The notes beneath the pieces were generated by a model. The model was not told where the DNA came from and searched no databases. It saw only the letters and a list, made by a program, of their open reading frames with translations. 64,000 bases of DNA from Planctomycetia bacterium (GTDB lineage: Bacteria > Planctomycetota > Planctomycetia > Pirellulales > Thermoguttaceae): NCBI GenBank assembly GCA_030535245.1, contig JAUNBJ010000003.1, positions 15,304 through 79,303 on the forward strand. The letters run 5' to 3'. The position numbers and the translations under genes are program-made. This document shows, one piece after another, positions 7,861 to 16,741 of this stretch. The first letter of the stretch is position 1. Each line of letters begins with the position of its first letter.

Positions 7861-9180
7861 ATGATGAAACCATTCAAGGCGAACGAGAGAAGTTGGAGCG
7901 TAGCGGTTCCATTGGCAACCGGAAGAAGCTGTAGCCGCAGCCAGTCGTGCCGGTCCGTAGTCGCACCCGGGGCCGGAGGCCGTTCGGAAAGACAGGGGGG
8001 CCAGAAGCGAAGCGCCTGCCTCCCGACGCCATTGGCAACCGGCGGTAGCCGTAGTCGCAGCCGGTCGTACCGGCCCGGCGGCAGCCGTAATGTGCTGCCC
8101 GCACCCGGGGCCGGAGGCCGTTCGGAAAGACAGAGAGGCCAGAAGCGAAGCGCCTGCCTCCCGACGCCATTGGCAACCGGCGGTAGCCGTAGTCGCAGCC
8201 GGTCGTACCGGCCCGTAGTGTGCCGGCCGCACCCGGCCTTCACACTGGTGGAGTTGTTGGTTGTCATTGCGATTATAGGGATGTTGGTGGGGTTGTTATT
8301 ACCGGCGGTGCAGCAGGCGCGGGAGTCGGCGCGTCGGATGAGTTGTTCGAACAATTTGCGTCAGCTGGGTTTGGGGATGTTGAATTACGAGTCGGCGCGG
8401 CGTGGTTTTCCGGTAGGTGCGTGGAGTTGGGCGGGGGACGACGTAAAGGGTCGCAGTCCGTCGGGGGTACCGTATCGTGGGGATCATTGTTGGTATTCGC
8501 AGATGGGGCCGTATATAGAGCAGCAGGGTTGGTATTCGTTGATATCGTTTGACGTATTTTTTTGTGCGCCGGTGAACGACGAGGCGCGTAAGATGAAGAT
8601 CGCGACATTTTCGTGTCCGTCGGACATTGGATTGCAGGAGATGCACTGGGAGCAGAGCACGTGGGCGCGGGTGAAGTCCAACTACGTGGCGAACTGGGGG
8701 AACACGACGTACCGCCAGGTGGATCGAGACGGGGTGGTATTTGGGGGGGCGCCGTTCAAGCCGCGTTTGAAGGTGGCGGTAGCGAGCATACGGGACGGGC
8801 TGAGCAACACGCTTTTGTTGAGTGAGGTTCGGATTATTCCGATGAATGGGAGTGCGCAGGCGACGTCGTGGAGTGGTTCGATATCGGATTGCAGCATTAC
8901 GTTGGGGAATGGTTTTACGGGGTGGAATCCTCCGAACAGTGGGATTGCGGACGAGGCGCTTTGGGGAGCGAATTATGGGGATTACGCGTTGGCGGGGGTT
9001 CCGACGCCGACGTCGGTGGGGGATATACAAGATCAGGTAATTACGGCGCGGAGCCATCATCCTGGCGGGGTGAATGTGGTTCGGTGTGACGGTTCGGTGG
9101 AATTTATTCCGAACGGGGTGGAGGTATCGGTTTGGCGGGCGATGTCCACGGCGGCGGGGCACGAGAGTGTTCAGGAATGA
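7861..9180 (+). CDS. DUF1559 pseudopilin 1 with 126-residue repeat-coded leader
   Basis: The core starts at [14 protein letters not shown] (codon at 8239), the type IV prepilin/pseudopilin helix, followed by [14 protein letters not shown] and the DUF1559 body. It ends with the H-X9-DG motif (HHPGGVNVVRCDGSV). What is odd is the stretch before the helix: about 126 residues instead of the usual 6-25, made of repeated Arg/Ser/Gly-rich units. These are translated GC-rich DNA repeats ([35 protein letters not shown]). The residue before FTLVE is Ala, whereas prepilin peptidase prefers Gly. DUF1559 proteins are abundant in planctomycetes; their role is unknown, probably in a type II secretion or pilus-like surface structure. 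Confidence 0.88.
   Translation: MMKPFKANERSWSVAVPLATGRSCSRSQSCRSVVAPGAGGRSERQGGQKRSACLPTPLATGGSRSRSRSYRPGGSRNVLPAPGAGGRSERQRGQKRSACLPTPLATGGSRSRSRSYRPVVCRPHPAFTLVELLVVIAIIGMLVGLLLPAVQQARESARRMSCSNNLRQLGLGMLNYESARRGFPVGAWSWAGDDVKGRSPSGVPYRGDHCWYSQMGPYIEQQGWYSLISFDVFFCAPVNDEARKMKIATFSCPSDIGLQEMHWEQSTWARVKSNYVANWGNTTYRQVDRDGVVFGGAPFKPRLKVAVASIRDGLSNTLLLSEVRIIPMNGSAQATSWSGSISDCSITLGNGFTGWNPPNSGIADEALWGANYGDYALAGVPTPTSVGDIQDQVITARSHHPGGVNVVRCDGSVEFIPNGVEVSVWRAMSTAAGHESVQE
7909..8238 (+). repeat. GC-rich mosaic repeat array in DUF1559 gene 1 leader
   Basis: Copies of the module beginning CCATTGGCAACCGG start at 7909, 8029 and 8167, so the units are 120 and 138 bp, both multiples of three. Between them lie the modules CAGCCGGTCGTACCGG, GCACCCGGGGCCGGAGG and GAAGCGAAGCGCCTGCCTCC. 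The same modules occur in the other three DUF1559 genes. Confidence 0.85.
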
Positions 9181-9252
9181 GCGGTTGGGCGACGTAGCGG
9201 AACAAATATTGTTGATGAATCTTGGGATAAACATATGGAGCAGGAGTTGAAA

Positions 9253-11742
9253 ATGAGACGGTGCGTTATACTTTGTGTGTTGGCGGGATGGTGGCTGGGC
9301 GGAACGTTCCTGCAAGCGGACGAGACGGACGGGACGATAATTACGGGGACAACGACCATCCGCCAGGCCAGTGATTTGAGCGGGACGGTCACGCTGGATG
9401 GTGGGACGCTGAAGACTTCGACCGGGGGGATTACTCTTTCCAACGGTTTTATCATCAACCAGGCGGGCGGTACGGTTGACGTTGACCTTGCGGGGGGGGG
9501 GGTATTGGCAATCTCCGGCATGATTGCGGATTATGCGGGTGCGACGCCGGGAGCGTACGGAAAGTTGATTAAAACAGGGAGTGGAACGTTGAAACTTTCC
9601 GCAGTCAACACGTTTCTCGGAACGTATCAGGTGAATGCCGGGACGTTGGAGTTGGCGACAACGCGAGATATTTACACTCCCATCAAGATGGGTTCTTTTG
9701 TGGTTAACAACGGTTCCCTGTTACGGATTACGGCTCAGAACGCATTTGGAGCCAGTATCGGTTTTCCAGATATGGTGACACTCAACAGCAGTACGCTATC
9801 GACAACGACGGAAGCGTTTGCCAACATTGGCCCAATTACGCTGAATAGCGGAACGATTCTCTCCGACGGCTTACCGACGAACAATAACGTGGCGAACTAT
9901 TCTTTTAACGCCATGATTACCGCGACGGGAGACAGCACGATTTCTGCTGCTCGAATTGCTTTTCGGGACGGATTTGGCGATGGAAACAGTGGAAAAATCA
10001 ACGTGGTGGGGGCCACGGACAAACTGACTATTTCGTCGGAATTGCATTTTATCAATTCGCGGACGATCGAAAAGCTGGGGGCCGGAACGTTGGTTCTTTC
10101 CGGACAATATACAACGCATAGTGCACAACAAAATTTTTCCCTAAAAGTCACGGAGGGAACGCTTCAATTAGGAGGCGGAACGGCAACATCGACGTACGAC
10201 TGGAGCAACTGTAGTCAGTTGACAGCGATTTCGTTTGAGAACAACACCAACGCGAAAACGCTGGCGATTGCGCAGGCGGTGGATTCCCAATTTACACAGG
10301 CGGTGGCGATTTCCAGCAGTGGAATCACGCTTTCCAATCTTGTTTCAGGGACGACGGCGGAATTTTCCAACGTGACGGGAACAAGCGGCGTGACGCTTAC
10401 CAAAGCGGGGGCGGGGGCGGTGAAACTTTCGTCCGGGACGGCATTTGCGGGGAATTTGCAGGTGGAGGCGGGAACGCTTCAACTGACGACGGTTCCGGCC
10501 AACGGAACGACGTTGACGCTGAACGGCGGGGCGTTGGATTTGGCCCTTTCTTCGGCAGGAACGCTGAGCAACACGATCGTGTTGAATGGGGGGACGATTT
10601 CCGTCACGGGCAGCCCCCTGACGATTGGCAGCGGCAGCACGATTACCGGGGATATGGTAAAGACCGGAACCGGAGAGCTGGTGCTTTCCAACACGCAATC
10701 TACCGGAACGGTGACGGTCAACCAGGGGCGTCTGATACTGGACACGTCGCGTGGCAGCGGAAGCCAAAAATGGGGCAACTTTACGGTGAACGAGGGGGGC
10801 GAGCTTTACTTTAGCGTTGGTAACGCATTGGGGGTTTTGGCGGCAATCCAGAGTTTGCCCGATCAGGTGACGGTCAACAAGGGGACGATTATAAACGGTT
10901 TTGCGAGCCACACAAATATCCCGACCCTGTTTTTGAACGATGGGCGTGTAACCATCGCAACGGCAACGGACAACGGTTCTTCCAATTTAGGGAATTACTG
11001 TCTTGCCGGGCCGGTGATCGCAACGGGAAACAGCACGATCGACGCGAATTATGTTTCTGTCCGTGGTGATGTGAATACGGTTACTTACGGAGGAGAAACC
11101 AGCGGAGCGTTCCGTGTTTCCGGAGAAAATTCGGTGTTGGATTTATCTTCCATCATTCGTAAATACGGTGGTGGCATAACGGCCTTGACCAAATCGGGTG
11201 AGGGAACGTTGAATTTTACGGGGGGATTGGCGAATGGCATTGGTTTTAATGTGGACGCTGGTACGCTGAATCTGGGAATGACGAAAGGGACGGAGAAATT
11301 GTCCGGAGTTACGGTAAAATCGGGCGCTGAGCTTGGAATCATTGCCGCCGATCAGGAGATTGCCGGGACGCTGGCGGTGGCAAGTGGCGGGACGCTTTCG
11401 TTTGCGTTAGATCCGGACGCGATGGCTTCGCTGACGGCGACGAATTTGACGTTTGGCGACGATGCGGTGCTTCTTTTCAATCTGAGTGATGATTTTATGG
11501 AGAAGGTGACGTCGCAGACGCGTTTTGATTTCCTGACGGTGACGGGGAGCAACGGGCTTACGTATGAGAAGTTTGCGGAATTTGTGGGGCAGAACGCGAC
11601 GTTGGCGACGTATTTCATACCGACGTTGGAGGGGGGGAGTTTGAGTTTGTTGGCCAACGCTGCGGCGCTTCCGGAGCCGACCAGTGGGATGTTGTTGCTG
11701 ATGGGGATCGCGTTCATGCTGCGTCGTCGCATTCGGAGGTGA
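9253..11742 (+). CDS. Large PEP-CTERM surface protein with multiple passenger-type repeats
   Basis: An 829-residue secreted protein with signal peptide (MRRCVILCVLAGWWLGGTFLQA), a long beta-helix body and a PEP-CTERM tail (LPEP, hydrophobic helix, LRRRIRR). At least five autotransporter-associated repeats are visible, including LIKTGSGTLKLS (about residue 105), LTKAGAGAVKLS, MVKTGTGELVLS and LTKSGEGTLNF. There is no beta-barrel domain. ATG at 9253 is chosen because AGGAG lies six bases upstream; an ATG at 9235 is also in frame. A G9 homopolymer at 9492-9500 falls in codons 80-83. The gene sits between two DUF1559 genes in the same direction. Confidence 0.85.
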   Translation: MRRCVILCVLAGWWLGGTFLQADETDGTIITGTTTIRQASDLSGTVTLDGGTLKTSTGGITLSNGFIINQAGGTVDVDLAGGGVLAISGMIADYAGATPGAYGKLIKTGSGTLKLSAVNTFLGTYQVNAGTLELATTRDIYTPIKMGSFVVNNGSLLRITAQNAFGASIGFPDMVTLNSSTLSTTTEAFANIGPITLNSGTILSDGLPTNNNVANYSFNAMITATGDSTISAARIAFRDGFGDGNSGKINVVGATDKLTISSELHFINSRTIEKLGAGTLVLSGQYTTHSAQQNFSLKVTEGTLQLGGGTATSTYDWSNCSQLTAISFENNTNAKTLAIAQAVDSQFTQAVAISSSGITLSNLVSGTTAEFSNVTGTSGVTLTKAGAGAVKLSSGTAFAGNLQVEAGTLQLTTVPANGTTLTLNGGALDLALSSAGTLSNTIVLNGGTISVTGSPLTIGSGSTITGDMVKTGTGELVLSNTQSTGTVTVNQGRLILDTSRGSGSQKWGNFTVNEGGELYFSVGNALGVLAAIQSLPDQVTVNKGTIINGFASHTNIPTLFLNDGRVTIATATDNGSSNLGNYCLAGPVIATGNSTIDANYVSVRGDVNTVTYGGETSGAFRVSGENSVLDLSSIIRKYGGGITALTKSGEGTLNFTGGLANGIGFNVDAGTLNLGMTKGTEKLSGVTVKSGAELGIIAADQEIAGTLAVASGGTLSFALDPDAMASLTATNLTFGDDAVLLFNLSDDFMEKVTSQTRFDFLTVTGSNGLTYEKFAEFVGQNATLATYFIPTLEGGSLSLLANAAALPEPTSGMLLLMGIAFMLRRRIRR
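9492..9500 (+). repeat. G9 homopolymer tract in surface-protein gene
   Basis: Nine consecutive G within codons 80-83 of the PEP-CTERM protein gene. Slippage by one base would shift the frame near the N-terminus and stop translation. Confidence 0.7.
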
Positions 11743-11744
11743 GG

Positions 11745-12956
11745 ATGAGGGGGTCGTGGAGATTTCGCCTGCATCCGGGGCCACTGGCAACTGGCGGTAG
11801 CCGTAATGTGCCGCCCGCACCCGGGCCGGAGGCCGTTCTGAAGGACAGGGAGGCCAGAAGCGTTAGCGCCTGCCTCCCGACGCCATTGGTAACCGGCGGC
11901 AGCCGTAGTGTGCCGCCCCGCACCCGGGGCAGGGAGGCCAGGAGCAAAGCGACTGCCTCCCGACGCCACTGGCAATCGGCGGCAGCCGTAGTGTGCCGGC
12001 CGCACCCGGCCTTTACGTTGGTGGAGTTGTTGGTGGTGATAGCGATCATAGGGATGTTGGTGGGGTTATTGTTACCGGCGGTGCAGCAGGCGCGGGAGTC
12101 AGCGCGGCGGATGCAGTGTTCGAACAATTTACGTCAGATGGGGATTGCGTGTCACAATTATGCGGCGGGGAGCAAGGAATATTTTCCTTATGGGGTACGG
12201 AATGATTTTTTGGAGGGATCGACGGTAGCAGGGGTGAACACGTATGGATTATTTACGGAGCTTTTGCCGTACATTGAGCAGGGGAATGTTTATGCGAACA
12301 TTGATTTTACGCGGAAGTGCAAATATTATTATGACAATCGTTTAACGAATCCACTGATAGAGACGGTGATATCGACGTATTTGTGTCCGAGTTATGGGGA
12401 GTCGGCGGTATTTACGGACACGACGCAGCCGGGGCCGCACAATTTGTATGGGGCGTTGTGTCATTATCAGGGTATGGGTGGAGTGGCGCGGTATGCGTCG
12501 GACGACACGGCGACGATAACGTATGTGAAGCCGACGACGCTTTCGTGTTCGGAGGGGGTGATGTTCCAGAACGGGATGTTTTTGTGGGCGGATCGGGTAC
12601 GGTTAGCGACGGTGAGTGACGGGACGAGCAACACGTTTTTGATAGGGGAATTTGTGATTCGGAACGAGGGTTTGGGTTACAACAATGCGCGGGCGTGGTT
12701 AACGGGGTCGAACGACAACGTGTATCGGTGTTCGTACAGTATGAAGTGGGTGACGAAATACAAGATCAATCAGAAGGCGGTCCGGGGAGTAGACACGACG
12801 TACACGTATTTACCGTTTACGTCGGATCATCCTGGGGGAGGGAATTTTGCGTTTGCGGACGGTCATGTTTCGTTTGTGACGAGTGGGGTTGATTTAGCGA
12901 TCTACAAGAATCTGTGCTCTCGAAATGGTCGGGAGTCAGAGACGCAGTACGAGTGA
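11745..12956 (+). CDS. DUF1559 pseudopilin 2 with 89-residue repeat-coded leader
   Basis: ATG at 11745 follows GGAGGTGAGG that overlaps the end of the upstream surface-protein gene. An 89-residue leader precedes [14 protein letters not shown] (codon at 12012). Then come [20 protein letters not shown], the DUF1559 body with GTSNTFLIGE, and the H-X9-DG motif in DHPGGGNFAFADGHVSF. The leader is again built from the mosaic GC-rich repeats, but the last repeat is read in a different frame (RRHWQSAAAVV instead of [10 protein letters not shown]) because the distance between repeats 2 and 3 is 83 bp. The residue at -1 is Ala. The FAD oxidoreductase gene follows after 26 bases. Confidence 0.88.
   Translation: MRGSWRFRLHPGPLATGGSRNVPPAPGPEAVLKDREARSVSACLPTPLVTGGSRSVPPRTRGREARSKATASRRHWQSAAAVVCRPHPAFTLVELLVVIAIIGMLVGLLLPAVQQARESARRMQCSNNLRQMGIACHNYAAGSKEYFPYGVRNDFLEGSTVAGVNTYGLFTELLPYIEQGNVYANIDFTRKCKYYYDNRLTNPLIETVISTYLCPSYGESAVFTDTTQPGPHNLYGALCHYQGMGGVARYASDDTATITYVKPTTLSCSEGVMFQNGMFLWADRVRLATVSDGTSNTFLIGEFVIRNEGLGYNNARAWLTGSNDNVYRCSYSMKWVTKYKINQKAVRGVDTTYTYLPFTSDHPGGGNFAFADGHVSFVTSGVDLAIYKNLCSRNGRESETQYE
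11781..12011 (+). repeat. GC-rich mosaic repeat array in DUF1559 gene 2 leader
   Basis: CCAYTGG module starts lie at 11781, 11883 and 11966 (spacings 102 and 83 bp). The second spacing is not a multiple of three, so the third copy is translated in another frame while the gene stays open. Modules match those at 7909-8238. Confidence 0.85.
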
Positions 12957-12982
12957 ATTTTGAAGAAGAAAGGAATCCTGCC

Positions 12983-15658
12983 ATGCGATGGAGTATGATG
13001 ATTTCCATTTTGTTTTTAACGGCGACGTTGGTTTGGGGAGAGAATCGGATTTTTGTGGAGGCGGAATCGTTTGAGGAGTTGGGCGGATGGGTTGTGGATC
13101 CGCATTCGATGGGTCAGATGGGTTCGTCGTATGTGATGGCGCATGGGTATGGGAAGCCGGTCATGAAGGCGCGGACGCGGTTTCATGTTTCGCAGGCGGG
13201 GAGTTATACGGCGTGGGTACGTACGCGGGACTGGACGGCGGTGTGGAAGCGTGGGACCCCGGCGGGTCGTTTTCAGTTGGAGGTGAACGGCAGGGTCTTG
13301 GAGCCGGAGTTGGGGACGAACGGCGAGGCGTGGAGCTGGCAGAAGGCGGGGGAGGTAGAGCTTTCTGCGGGGCAGAACGAGATGGGGTTGTGCGACTTGA
13401 CGGGATTCAACGGGCGTTGTGACGCGGTGTATTTCACGAGCGACAGGAACGAGGTTCCGGAGAATGAGAAGGAGAAGTTGGCGGCGTTTCGGAAGAAGCT
13501 GACGGGGGTTGTAACGAAGGACTATCCGGAAAAGTTTGATTTGGTGGTGATTGGTGGCGGCGTATCGGGGATGTGTACGGCGCTTTCGGCGGGACGTTTG
13601 GGGTGTTCGGTGGTGCTGCTTCAGGATCGCGAAGTGGTGGGGGGGTGCAACAGTTCGGAGATTCGCGTGGGGATGGGGGGGCAGATTAATATTGCGCCGT
13701 ATCCCAATCTTGGCAACACGGTGGGGGAAATTCAGCCGATGTGGGGCAGCGGGGGGACGTATTCTGCGGAATACTACGAGGATGCGAGGAAGAAGATCGC
13801 GTTGACACGGGGGGACAGTGGGGTGAAGTTACTGACGCGGGAGCATGTTTTTGCGGTGGAGATGGATCCAGCCAATCCGAAGAAGATTGTGGCGGTGATT
13901 TCCCGGAACACGCATACGGGCCAGGAAACGCGGTTTGCGGCGCCGATGTTTGTGGACGCCACGGGGGATGCGGTGATTGCGCGGATGGCGGGATGTGAGG
14001 TGATGTATGGTCGGGAGGCGCGGGACAAGTTCAACGAGATCAACGCGCCGGTTCAGGCGGATCGACAGGTGATGGGGCATTCGGTGCTTTGGTACGCGCG
14101 GACGTATCATGAACAGCCGGTATCGTTTCCGGACATAGACTGGGCGATACCGTTCAGCGACGAGACGGTTTATCCGATTCGTGGTGGGGACTGGGAGCAG
14201 GAAGCAGGGCAGTACCGTGACATGGCCGACGAGACGGAGTATATTCGGGACTATGGGCTTTTGTCGATTTATTCCAACTGGTCGTTTTTGGTGAATCATT
14301 CCAAGCGGAAAGAGGAGTTCAACCATTACAGTATCGACTGGGTTTCGCCGATTGGGGGGAAGCGGGAGAGTTATCGTGTGATGGGGGATCTGGTGTTGAC
14401 GCAGAACGACCTGGAGGAACCGAAGATTTATCCGGACTGCACGGCGACGATCACGTGGGACATCGACCTGCACTTCCCGGATCCGTGGAATGTGGAGCAT
14501 TTTGGGGAACCGTTCCGTTCGTGTGCGTACCATCGGGGTTTTGGTGCGCCGTATCCGGTACCGTATCGGTGTTTGTACGCGCGGGATTGCAACAATCTTT
14601 TCCTGGCGGGGCGGCACATCAGCGTATCGCATGTGGCGTTTGCGGCGGTGCGTGTAATGCGGACGTTGGGGACGTTGGGCGAGGTGGCCGGCATGGCGGC
14701 GGTCATTTGTAAGAACGAGAACTGCACGCCGCGGGAGGTGTACACGAAGCATCTGGAGACGTTGATTTCCATGATGAAGGCGGGGGTTCCGAAGGCTCGA
14801 CCGTACCATACGGGGGGCGTGGGGCTGCATGAGAAATATCATTTCAAGGATTTGGGCTGGCACCGGATTTATCCCAATCCGTCCCGCACGATGAGCAAGG
14901 AGGTGATCCGTCGGATTCGTCTGCTTGAGATGGTTCACCGGAACGAGCATCCTTTTTTGAAGGATGAAAAATACGTACCGCAGCCGAACCGGTGGAATAT
15001 ATTCTGTGCGGACGAGATTACCAAACCGCTCACGATTGAAAACGAAACGTTGGAGTTGGTCTGGGGGAAGGAAGAACATCAGAACCCGGTGCGGACGGCG
15101 AACATTCGCGTTGGCAAAGCGGGGGTGTTGTTCTGCAACGTGCAAAATGCGTTGGGCATCTGGACGGACGAGGCAAAAACGTTGCCGGAAAGTGTGGTCG
15201 TGGAAGGCGTGCTGCGGTTGCCGGAGTGGAACCATGTGAATGTGGGCGTTTTACGACTCGAAAACGGTACGGTGGAAAGCGACGGGGAGGGGAACGGTTC
15301 CGAGATCATGGGGAACGTTTGCTTTGCCGGAAGGGTGACGGCGGTGGGGAATTGCCGGGTGACGGCCCGACGTGCGGCGGTGCGAGCCGGAGCTTCTCCT
15401 GACGGGGAAAGTGGGGTGTTCGACACGCCGGCGGAATCCGATCGGTTGGAAATCGAGTCGGACATCCATGGCTACCATGGTGGAAAAATTGTGAAAACAG
15501 GCAAGGGAACGTTGGTGTTGACGCATATCGAAACGCCGCTGCCGATAGAAGTTCGCGAGGGAACGCTTGTTTTAAGACGGGATACGCCGCAGATACGGGC
15601 GTGTGTGAAGGTTTCTCCGGAAGCCAAAGTGATTTATGAAACGGAAGTTAAAAAATGA
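12983..15658 (+). CDS. Secreted FAD-dependent oxidoreductase with C-terminal beta-helix repeat segment
   Basis: An 891-residue protein with signal peptide (MRWSMMISILFLTATLVWG). Residues about 20-155 resemble a beta-sandwich carbohydrate-binding-like domain (FVEAESFEELGGW; SYTAWVRTRDW). An FAD_oxidored-type Rossmann domain begins near residue 186 (FDLVVIGGGVSGMCTALSAG, then VVGGCNSSE), with a second dinucleotide-type segment FVDATGDAVIARMAG. The last 100 residues look like surface-protein repeats (FAGRVTAVGNCRV; GGKIVKTGKGTLVLT; VREGTLVLRR). ATG 12983 follows AAGAAAGGA; an upstream TTG overlapping the DUF1559 gene is rejected. It probably oxidises a sugar outside the cytoplasm. The stop overlaps the aldolase start by four bases. 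Confidence 0.82.
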   Translation: MRWSMMISILFLTATLVWGENRIFVEAESFEELGGWVVDPHSMGQMGSSYVMAHGYGKPVMKARTRFHVSQAGSYTAWVRTRDWTAVWKRGTPAGRFQLEVNGRVLEPELGTNGEAWSWQKAGEVELSAGQNEMGLCDLTGFNGRCDAVYFTSDRNEVPENEKEKLAAFRKKLTGVVTKDYPEKFDLVVIGGGVSGMCTALSAGRLGCSVVLLQDREVVGGCNSSEIRVGMGGQINIAPYPNLGNTVGEIQPMWGSGGTYSAEYYEDARKKIALTRGDSGVKLLTREHVFAVEMDPANPKKIVAVISRNTHTGQETRFAAPMFVDATGDAVIARMAGCEVMYGREARDKFNEINAPVQADRQVMGHSVLWYARTYHEQPVSFPDIDWAIPFSDETVYPIRGGDWEQEAGQYRDMADETEYIRDYGLLSIYSNWSFLVNHSKRKEEFNHYSIDWVSPIGGKRESYRVMGDLVLTQNDLEEPKIYPDCTATITWDIDLHFPDPWNVEHFGEPFRSCAYHRGFGAPYPVPYRCLYARDCNNLFLAGRHISVSHVAFAAVRVMRTLGTLGEVAGMAAVICKNENCTPREVYTKHLETLISMMKAGVPKARPYHTGGVGLHEKYHFKDLGWHRIYPNPSRTMSKEVIRRIRLLEMVHRNEHPFLKDEKYVPQPNRWNIFCADEITKPLTIENETLELVWGKEEHQNPVRTANIRVGKAGVLFCNVQNALGIWTDEAKTLPESVVVEGVLRLPEWNHVNVGVLRLENGTVESDGEGNGSEIMGNVCFAGRVTAVGNCRVTARRAAVRAGASPDGESGVFDTPAESDRLEIESDIHGYHGGKIVKTGKGTLVLTHIETPLPIEVREGTLVLRRDTPQIRACVKVSPEAKVIYETEVKK

Positions 15659-16632
15659 TGGTACCCCCTTCTAAACTTTTCGAGTGCGCCTACGGTAAAT
15701 ACGCGGTGGGCGCTTATAATTTCAGCAACCTGGAGCAGCTTGTCGGGATGTTCCGCGGCAATCTGGGGAAAATTTCCCGCAACGACGAGCCGGAGGACCA
15801 ATCCGCTTCCGCGCCGTTCATCGTGCAGTTGATTCCCGGAGCGTTGGAGTATTCCGATCCCAGATTCGTTCGGGGACTTTTGGAGGCGGCGAACGACGCT
15901 TTTCCCGACGCGGTGTTTTCGGTTCATCTCGACCATGGTACGGAGGAGGATTGTTACGCCTGCATCGACGGTGGTTTTTACAATTCGGTGATGGTGGATG
16001 CGTCGTTTTTGCCGTTTGAGGAAAATATCGCCATAACCCGTCGGGTGGTGGAGCGGGCGCACGACCGGGGAATCGAGGTGGAAGCGGAGCTGGGGCAAAT
16101 CGGGGGGCAGGAGGACAAAATCACCGGAAGTGTCCGGCTGACCGACCCCGAGCAGGCGGCGGAGTTCATCGACCGTACCGGTTGCGATTCGCTGGCGGTG
16201 GCGATTGGCACGTCGCATGGGGCGTTCAAATTTTCGGGAGCCAACGGGTTGCACATCGACGACGGTCTGGTGAAAATCCAGGCGGCGGTTCCGTCGCGTT
16301 TTCCGTTGGTGCTGCATGGGGCCAGTGCCGTTCCGCCGGAATGGGTGGGGCGGATCAACGCCGCAGGGGGTGCCATGCAAAATGCCAAAGGGTGCAACGA
16401 GGAGGAGTACCTTCCCGCCGCACGCCATGGAATTTGCAAGGTGAACATCGACACCGACGGGCGGTTGGTCTGGTTTGCCACGCATTTGGAATTTTTCCGC
16501 GACGCCCCGGAGAAGTTCGACCTGCGTTTTCCGGGAAAAACGTTCATGGAAAACTACGCCCGGTACATTCGTCACAAGAACGAAAAACTCGGTTCCCTGG
16601 GGCAGCTTGAGGATGTGAGAAAACATTTGTAA
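15655..16632 (+). CDS. Class II (zinc) ketose-phosphate aldolase
   Basis: A 325-residue class II aldolase of the FbaA/GatY/KbaY group, which cleaves a ketose 1-phosphate or 1,6-bisphosphate to dihydroxyacetone phosphate and an aldehyde. Visible family residues are Asp93-His94 in HLDHG (catalytic Asp and zinc ligand), EAELGQIGG, the zinc-binding His of GTSHGAFK, and VLHGASAV. Sugar specificity cannot be told from sequence. It overlaps the FAD oxidoreductase by four bases and precedes SMP-30 and FGGY kinase genes, fitting oxidation, phosphorylation and cleavage of one sugar. Confidence 0.9.
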   Translation: MMVPPSKLFECAYGKYAVGAYNFSNLEQLVGMFRGNLGKISRNDEPEDQSASAPFIVQLIPGALEYSDPRFVRGLLEAANDAFPDAVFSVHLDHGTEEDCYACIDGGFYNSVMVDASFLPFEENIAITRRVVERAHDRGIEVEAELGQIGGQEDKITGSVRLTDPEQAAEFIDRTGCDSLAVAIGTSHGAFKFSGANGLHIDDGLVKIQAAVPSRFPLVLHGASAVPPEWVGRINAAGGAMQNAKGCNEEEYLPAARHGICKVNIDTDGRLVWFATHLEFFRDAPEKFDLRFPGKTFMENYARYIRHKNEKLGSLGQLEDVRKHL

Positions 16633-16656
16633 TGGCAATTTCTCCAACCCAATTTC

Positions 16657-16695
16657 GGCCTCAAACGGGGATTTATCGCTTTCCGCGTTTGGGCC
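16657..16695 (+). other. Stem-loop between aldolase and SMP-30 genes
   Basis: GGCCTCAAACG (16657-16667) can pair with CGTTTGGGCC (16686-16695) with one bulged base. There is no T-run, so it may be an attenuating or RNA-stabilising stem rather than a full terminator. Confidence 0.4.
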
Positions 16696-16741
16696 TACGG
16701 AAGCGGGTTTGGGGGAAAGTGTGTCTTTGAAAGGAGATTCG

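Noticed and set aside
7909-8238. Possible CRISPR array
   Set aside because: The units are 120 and 138 bp, directly adjacent, coding and mosaic; there are no unique spacers of constant length and no cas genes.
13829-15235. Open frame of 468 codons on the minus strand
   Set aside because: Antisense to the FAD oxidoreductase; Arg/His/Pro-rich composition typical of a shadow of a GC-rich gene.
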